DNA of 64,000 nucleotides from Ophiura sarsii (taxonomy: Eukaryota; Echinodermata; Ophiuroidea; Amphilepidida; Ophiuridae), in assembly GCA_035610835.1 (NCBI GenBank), contig CM069441.1, forward strand, positions 83,465,761 to 83,529,760, given 5' to 3'. Shown piece by piece: positions 59,120-64,000 of the stretch (position 1 is its first letter; every line of letters starts with the position of its first letter). Both the position numbers and the translations under genes were made by a program. Below the pieces are notes generated by a model, which worked only from the letters and a program-made list of their open reading frames with translations, was not told where the DNA came from and ran no database searches.

Positions 59120-59698
59120 CTTCAGAATATTCGGATGATCCAGCTGCAGCGATAGCATTGTTTCTTTCATCAGTTTGTAGTTGGCCAAAAGGAAGCACTC
59201 ATCACGGTGCCAGTATTTCCCTCGTCGTAAACAGACTTTGATATCTTCCGTCTGGTCTGAGATCATCTTAACCGCCACGCTCTTTCCCTGGTATGTGCTC
59301 TTGTATACCGCCTTCGTGAAACCTTTGCCCAAGAATCGATCAATGGTGAGGTTGCTTATTTCGGCACATGACAACAACTTCGGAATGGTGTCCGAGGCAA
59401 GCACATGTGCCACGTGCATGACGTGTGGAACAAGCTTTGCAGTGGAGTTAGTGGTATTTGTCCTTATCACATTTCTTTGCTTCAGATGCAGCCGAGAATC
59501 ATTCGTCGTCAAGGTAGTTTGAGTGATGTTCAGAACATAACGTAGTGGAACGCATGATGACTCTTTCGCATAAGATTCCGAAAGTGAAAGTGATTGCGTG
59601 ATCGGGAATTTCTCCACCAATGTCACCAGACAAAGCATGATAAAGACGTACATAACAGCGACCACGACTAAAAGATGAGGTATTCGAAACGACGACAT
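59120..59698 (-). CDS. VLK/PKDCC-like kinase, first coding exon (B2)
   Basis: Same 193-residue exon as B1, ending at AAG|GTAAAC. Differences from B1 are minimal: Pro for Ser near residue 7 (RIPHLL, as in A) and Val for Ala in the KVCLRRG segment (as in C). The frame is fully open and all N-lobe landmarks are kept. Confidence 0.75.
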
Positions 59699-60030
59699 CT
59701 CTCTTTGATCACACAATTAAAAAAAGGGGTGGTAAACCGTTATTATCCCATGCCAAACTCATGTTGCCGCTGTTTTATCTGATTGCTATACTACACCGGT
59801 GCACCATGACTATCGCTGCCACCGCGTCACTCATCCAATTTCCCGAAAGCAAAGTACGACAAAAATCGTTTACGGTATCGTCCAGGTGTTGTTTATTGCA
59901 ATTTACATACATAACGAGGGAATAAATGAATGATATTCAAAGCCTTGATGAATTGAAAGACTAATTGGAACCATGATATGACTTCGTATTTTAGCAGCGC
60001 CATAATTTGCAATAGATATTATTGAATTTT
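59699..60030 (-). promoter_or_regulatory. Conserved 5' flank of VLK-like exon B2
   Basis: Counterpart of 9818-10150; it carries a GGTGCACC insertion-like word near 59796 that is absent in copy 1. Confidence 0.4.
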
Positions 60031-60324
60031 TATATAATTATGTTGCACCTAGTGGATCATTTTATTGTTCAGATTATGTTTGTACTGAATGGATGAAACT
60101 CACTAACTAACATATTACGCAAGCCTTCTGCATGGTAACCAAACATTTAATTAAGTCATCAATATAGATTGTTTTTCATCTCCGTTATTTAAGTTTTACA
60201 CCTGAACGTATCCCCTTGACGTATAGAGTCAAACACAAAACGCTATCATCGTGTCATGCTTTATGAAGTTGTTTATACTGTGGATTTTAATTGGCAAAAC
60301 TATGGGCGGACCAAAAGGACCAGA

Positions 60325-61797
60325 AAATTGTGCAAAACGCGTGCCAGTGTAGTGTAAAATTGCATAGTATTGTGTATAAATGCAAACGGTAGTGTAAAAA
60401 AAGTAGTATAAAAAACGTAAGGTAGACTAGTGTAAAAATATGTTACTGTAGAAAATGCAAAAGGTAGTGTACAAAACATTTAATGTACAAAACATTTACT
60501 GTAGAAAATGCAAAAGGTAGTGTAGAAAACATTAAAGCTATATATTATGTGATTTTTTTCCAGGGGACGACCTCAATCCTCGAAGAAAAAAATTGGAAGC
60601 AGATTTTCTTGCAGATTTACTTTTTAGATCATAAATCATAAATATATCCGAAGTTGTAGAGAGATCCGATTCCTAATTACCTCAAAATCATGGTTTTAGA
60701 GTGAATTTAGTGTAAAATTTAAAAATAGATTGTACCGGAGTGGTTCAATCTATTTTCAAACCATGATTTTGAAGTAATTAGAAATCGTATCGATCTGTAA
60801 CTTGGAAGATCTTTATGATTTATGATCAAAAATGCAAATCTGCAAGAAAATTTGCTTTCATAGTAAAAATCAATGATAGAGGGCGCTACTTGGAAAAAGA
60901 TCACATAATATACCTTTAACTGTAGAAAATGCAAAAGTAGTGTACACAACAGTTACTGTAGAAAATGCAAAAGGTAGTGTGCAGTACATTTAATGTAGAA
61001 AATGCAAAAGGTAGTGTACAAAACATTTACTGTAAAAAATGCAAAAGGTAGTATACAAAACATTTAATGTAGAAAAAACAAACGGTAGTGTGCAAAACAT
61101 TTACTGTAAAAAATGCAAAAGGTAGTGTACAAAACATTTTCTGTAGAATATACAAAAGGTAGTGTACAACACATTTACTGTAAAAATTCAATATGTAGGA
61201 AAAAAACCAAAAGGTAGTGTACAAGACATTTACTGTAGAAAATGCAAAAGGTATAGTGTACAACACATATACTTTAGAAAATATCCAAAAGGTAGTGTAC
61301 ACAATATTTAATGTAGAAAAAACAAAAGGTAGTGTGCAAGACATTTACTGTAAAATATGCAAAAGGTAATGTACAAAACATTTACTGTAGAATATACAAA
61401 AGGTAGTGTATATAAAATTTACTGTAAAAATTGTAAAAGGTAGTGTACATGTAGCCTACAACACATTTAATGTAGAAAAAACAAAAGGTAGTGTGCAAGA
61501 CATTTACTGTAAAATATGCAAAAGGTAGTGTACAAAACATTTACAAAATATACAAAATATACAAAAGGTAGTGTACATAAAATTTACTGTAAAAATTGTA
61601 AAAGGTAGTGTACATGTAGCCTACAACACATTTAATGTAGAAAAAACAAAAGGTAGTGTGCAAGACATTTACTGTAGAAAATGCAAAAGGTATAGTGTAC
61701 AAAACATAAACTGTAGAAACTCCAAAGGTGTGTACACAATATTTAATGTAGAAAATCCAAAAGGTTTTTAGTGTACAAAACGTAAAGGTTTGCACAC
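60325..61797. repeat. Minisatellite of ~36-40 bp units (copy 2)
   Basis: Counterpart of 10430-11915, with unit-internal indels, including loss of four bases at about 61384. The MITE sits at the same place, about 60539-60911, so it predates the split of the copies. Confidence 0.85.
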
Positions 61798-61921
61798 TAC
61801 CTTTCGTATTTTCAACAAGTCAGGTTACGAGTTACTTTTCTTCGCACGTAGTAGTTAAGATGAACTCATTTTAAATTTCATTCATAAGTTACGGTAAGTG
61901 CGCAAAACCCTTGTGATTTAG

Positions 61922-62110
61922 AGAATACAATATAGTTCTTAGCTGTTTTGCTATAGAGTATAGACAATGGTTCTTATAATGTATAGGCTGTACCATATTT
62001 GGAGTCGTTACGGTCGTCGCCGTAGGCGGACAAATATGGTATACAGCCTATACATTATAAGACCATCGTCTATAGCAAAACAGCTCTGCACTATATTTTG
62101 TTCTCATTCT
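61922..62110. mobile_element. Hairpin (foldback) element (copy 2)
   Basis: Same foldback as 12040-12228; main arms 61941-62002 and 62027-62085 keep full pairing. Confidence 0.65.
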
Positions 62111-62121
62111 TATTTAGTTTA

Positions 62122-62897
62122 TTGGTTATTTTGATCTTTTATCATAAAATAACGCAGTTTGTTAGATTTATTTTAAACAAACAACAACAAATTTCCCCCT
62201 TTATAAAATCGGCGAATCCAGCGAGCTGTTTTCAAAATCAGCCGAAAACCAATCAAATTGCCTGCTGACATCCCAAACCACATAAGAATACTGACATCCC
62301 AAACCACATAAGAATAAAGTAGAATCTTACAAAAGAAAATGATTAGATTTGTAATTCCGGTAGTACGCCTTTAATCTATTTTAATCGAGACCAGCTGTTT
62401 TGACGGATGCCGCATTTCACATTCCGGGGGATTCGCCCCCGGATTCGCCTTAGCTAACTGTCAATCAAAGTTGTTATGATATGTTTGCGTAATATTGACC
62501 AATAATCAGGCTACGACCTATTTCCTTATCGTTGCTTATTATTATTTGTCATTGGCCAATCACAAGGATTTTCAGCCGACACGCCCACACATTATGAGAC
62601 AATGGTGTGTATAGTTTGGAGGCGGGGTTTAATTCATTCGAAAAATAATACCTTCACCGCATATGATCAACGCGTCATCGCGTTAGCGTGCCCTACACAA
62701 AGTCGCCTCCGTATGCGATGTGGGTATAACGCAGCGATGACAGGCGTGTGCTAAAGAACGCGATTAATTTGAAGCAGGAAGTTTGAAATCAGCTCGCTGG
62801 ATTCACCGATTTTATAAAGGGGGACATTTGTTGTTGTTTGTTTAAAATAAATCTAACAAACTGCGTTATTTTATGATAAAAGATCAATTGTTATTTT
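62122..62897. mobile_element. MITE with ~110-bp terminal inverted repeats (copy 2)
   Basis: Counterpart of 12240-13015, with single-base changes such as GATTCACCGATT for GATTCGCCGATT in the right arm. Confidence 0.65.
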
Positions 62898-62969
62898 TAT
62901 GATTTATATATGAGCCGACCATTGATGCATGCCCTGTGATATTACACAACCACTGCGTACGCAAACACC

Positions 62970-64000
62970 GCCCCCCCCCCCCCCCCCCGTTTCTGGTTAG
63001 ACTGGGAAGAACAGGTCTTGTTTTCCAAAACCATGATGAATGTTGAACTTTTTAAAACCTTGTGAGAACGACAGATTTGTTAGCAACTTTGTGTGAAAAA
63101 AGGAAACTCATAAATTAAACTCTGGTTTTCGAATTCGAATGAAGGACATTATTATGTGCTCTTATGCATGTTTTGATGCCTCGTGGACAAACACTGAGAT
63201 TGGCTGCCTCGCTAGATAGGTTCACCCAGACGGTAGATACGATTGACTTCATTTTCACATAAAATTACTAAGTTTCTTACCATGTTTGAAAACGTCCAAA
63301 TTTCAACTTGGTTTTGAAAAACAAGATAGCTTGCAGGTGGTTTTTTACTCACTTTTATTGTTCTGATTTTAACTGGGTCTTGTTTTCAGAAATCTAAATA
63401 TTTGCGGTGAACGACCGTTGCGAATTATATAGCATATTGGTCGGTTTTCTTCTCATTACGTTATCATTAATGATGATGTGGGTAAGATCCGTGGATCAGT
63501 TTACGTACCAGTAAACACAGTCTATTTAAAATGCCTTTAAAAATGATTGATACGAATTATGACACATGAATCATAGTCACGAATTTAATTGTGTCATGTA
63601 TTGCTGGTTACCCTTTGTTTGGATTTTCATTCACGTGGATTGGGTTTAAGCAGAGACGGTGAAATGTAGGGATGATCTATTGAAATTTTGTAGAAAACGT
63701 GTGCTATGTCTCAGTGGGGTAGAGACTTGCGAAGTTTAAAATCAAGTTTTGTTAAACACGTGGTTTAAAAGATAAACTCACTCGCGGGTTCGAGCTTAGG
63801 TCTAACAAATCACCGAGTAAAAGTGGAACAATTGTATAAAATGTGGTTGTCTTCAATACCGGCCAATTTTTTTCTCTATGTTTCTAGTTTTCTAAAGTTT
63901 TTCTAGGCTTACGCAGCCGTCTTCTATCACGTTGAATTCTCTCAGGTTATCCTACGCATTTGTGTAGGTATACAGTGTCCCAGTAAGTTGAAATGTTAGT
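62970..64000. other. Poly-C tract and non-coding region (copy 2)
   Basis: Counterpart of 13088-14392. It lacks the 274 bp present at 13226-13499 in copy 1 (junction at about 63107). The match to copy 1 is still running at the window end. Confidence 0.6.

Overview
The window looks like nuclear DNA of an invertebrate deuterostome, most likely an echinoderm or a relative. It is AT-rich and intron/transposon-dominated, with frequent TAGGCCTA-like words, TTAGGG-type telomeric repeats, many non-LTR retrotransposon pieces and MITEs, and one 100-N scaffold gap at 34821-34920. Nothing is prokaryotic: there are no operons, no dense coding and no long uninterrupted genes. The species call is inference.

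Protein-coding content is sparse. Five copies of one exon lie on the minus strand. Each encodes a signal anchor, a luminal stem and the N-lobe of a VLK/PKDCC-like secretory-pathway protein kinase, and each ends at a phase-0 splice donor (2217-2789, 9239-9817, 42633-43238, 51990-52562, 59120-59698). No exon for the rest of the kinase was recognised. One further gene, or its last exon (35479-36405, plus strand), encodes a Pro/Thr stalk, one transmembrane helix and a cytoplasmic tail with several Y-x-x-hydrophobic motifs.

Large-scale layout: positions 1 to about 14392 recur in the same orientation at about 49432 to 64000. The two copies are close to identical apart from scattered substitutions and several structural differences (a hAT-type MITE, a 126-bp tandem duplication, a 274-bp indel, and small indels at the LINE and Gypsy remnants). 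The match runs off both window ends and the N gap lies between the copies, which fits two haplotypes of one locus scaffolded in series. A real duplication with a period of about 49.5 kb remains possible. If the copies are allelic, the real locus has three VLK-like exons, in the order C, A, B along the plus strand.

Region by region: 1-1660 LINE and Gypsy remnants; 2090-3190 VLK exon A; 3830-4931 L1-like insertion with target-site duplication; 9125-10150 VLK exon B; 10430-11915 minisatellite with a nested MITE; 12040-13015 hairpin elements; 15590-15702 18-bp repeat; 16965-17216 palindromic element; 19958-20469 155-bp tandem repeat carrying perfect DR1 nuclear-receptor motifs; 20470-20800 LINE endonuclease fragment; 21163-25709 satellite of about 24 units of 188 bp, each with a strong hairpin, ending at an interstitial telomeric block; 26165-31269 nested TA-flanked elements, the inner one with ~850-bp inverted arms holding tRNA-like sequences; 33730-34020 LINE 3' end; 34280-34503 palindromic duplication; gap; 35479-36405 receptor-like gene and its decayed tail modules; 38900-42120 three TA-flanked MITEs and a tRNA-derived sequence; 42464-43500 VLK exon C; 44224-45620 mariner-like element with a nested hAT MITE; 46553-46695 decanucleotide array; 46960-50125 CR1-like LINE split by a MITE; then the second copy of the left end.
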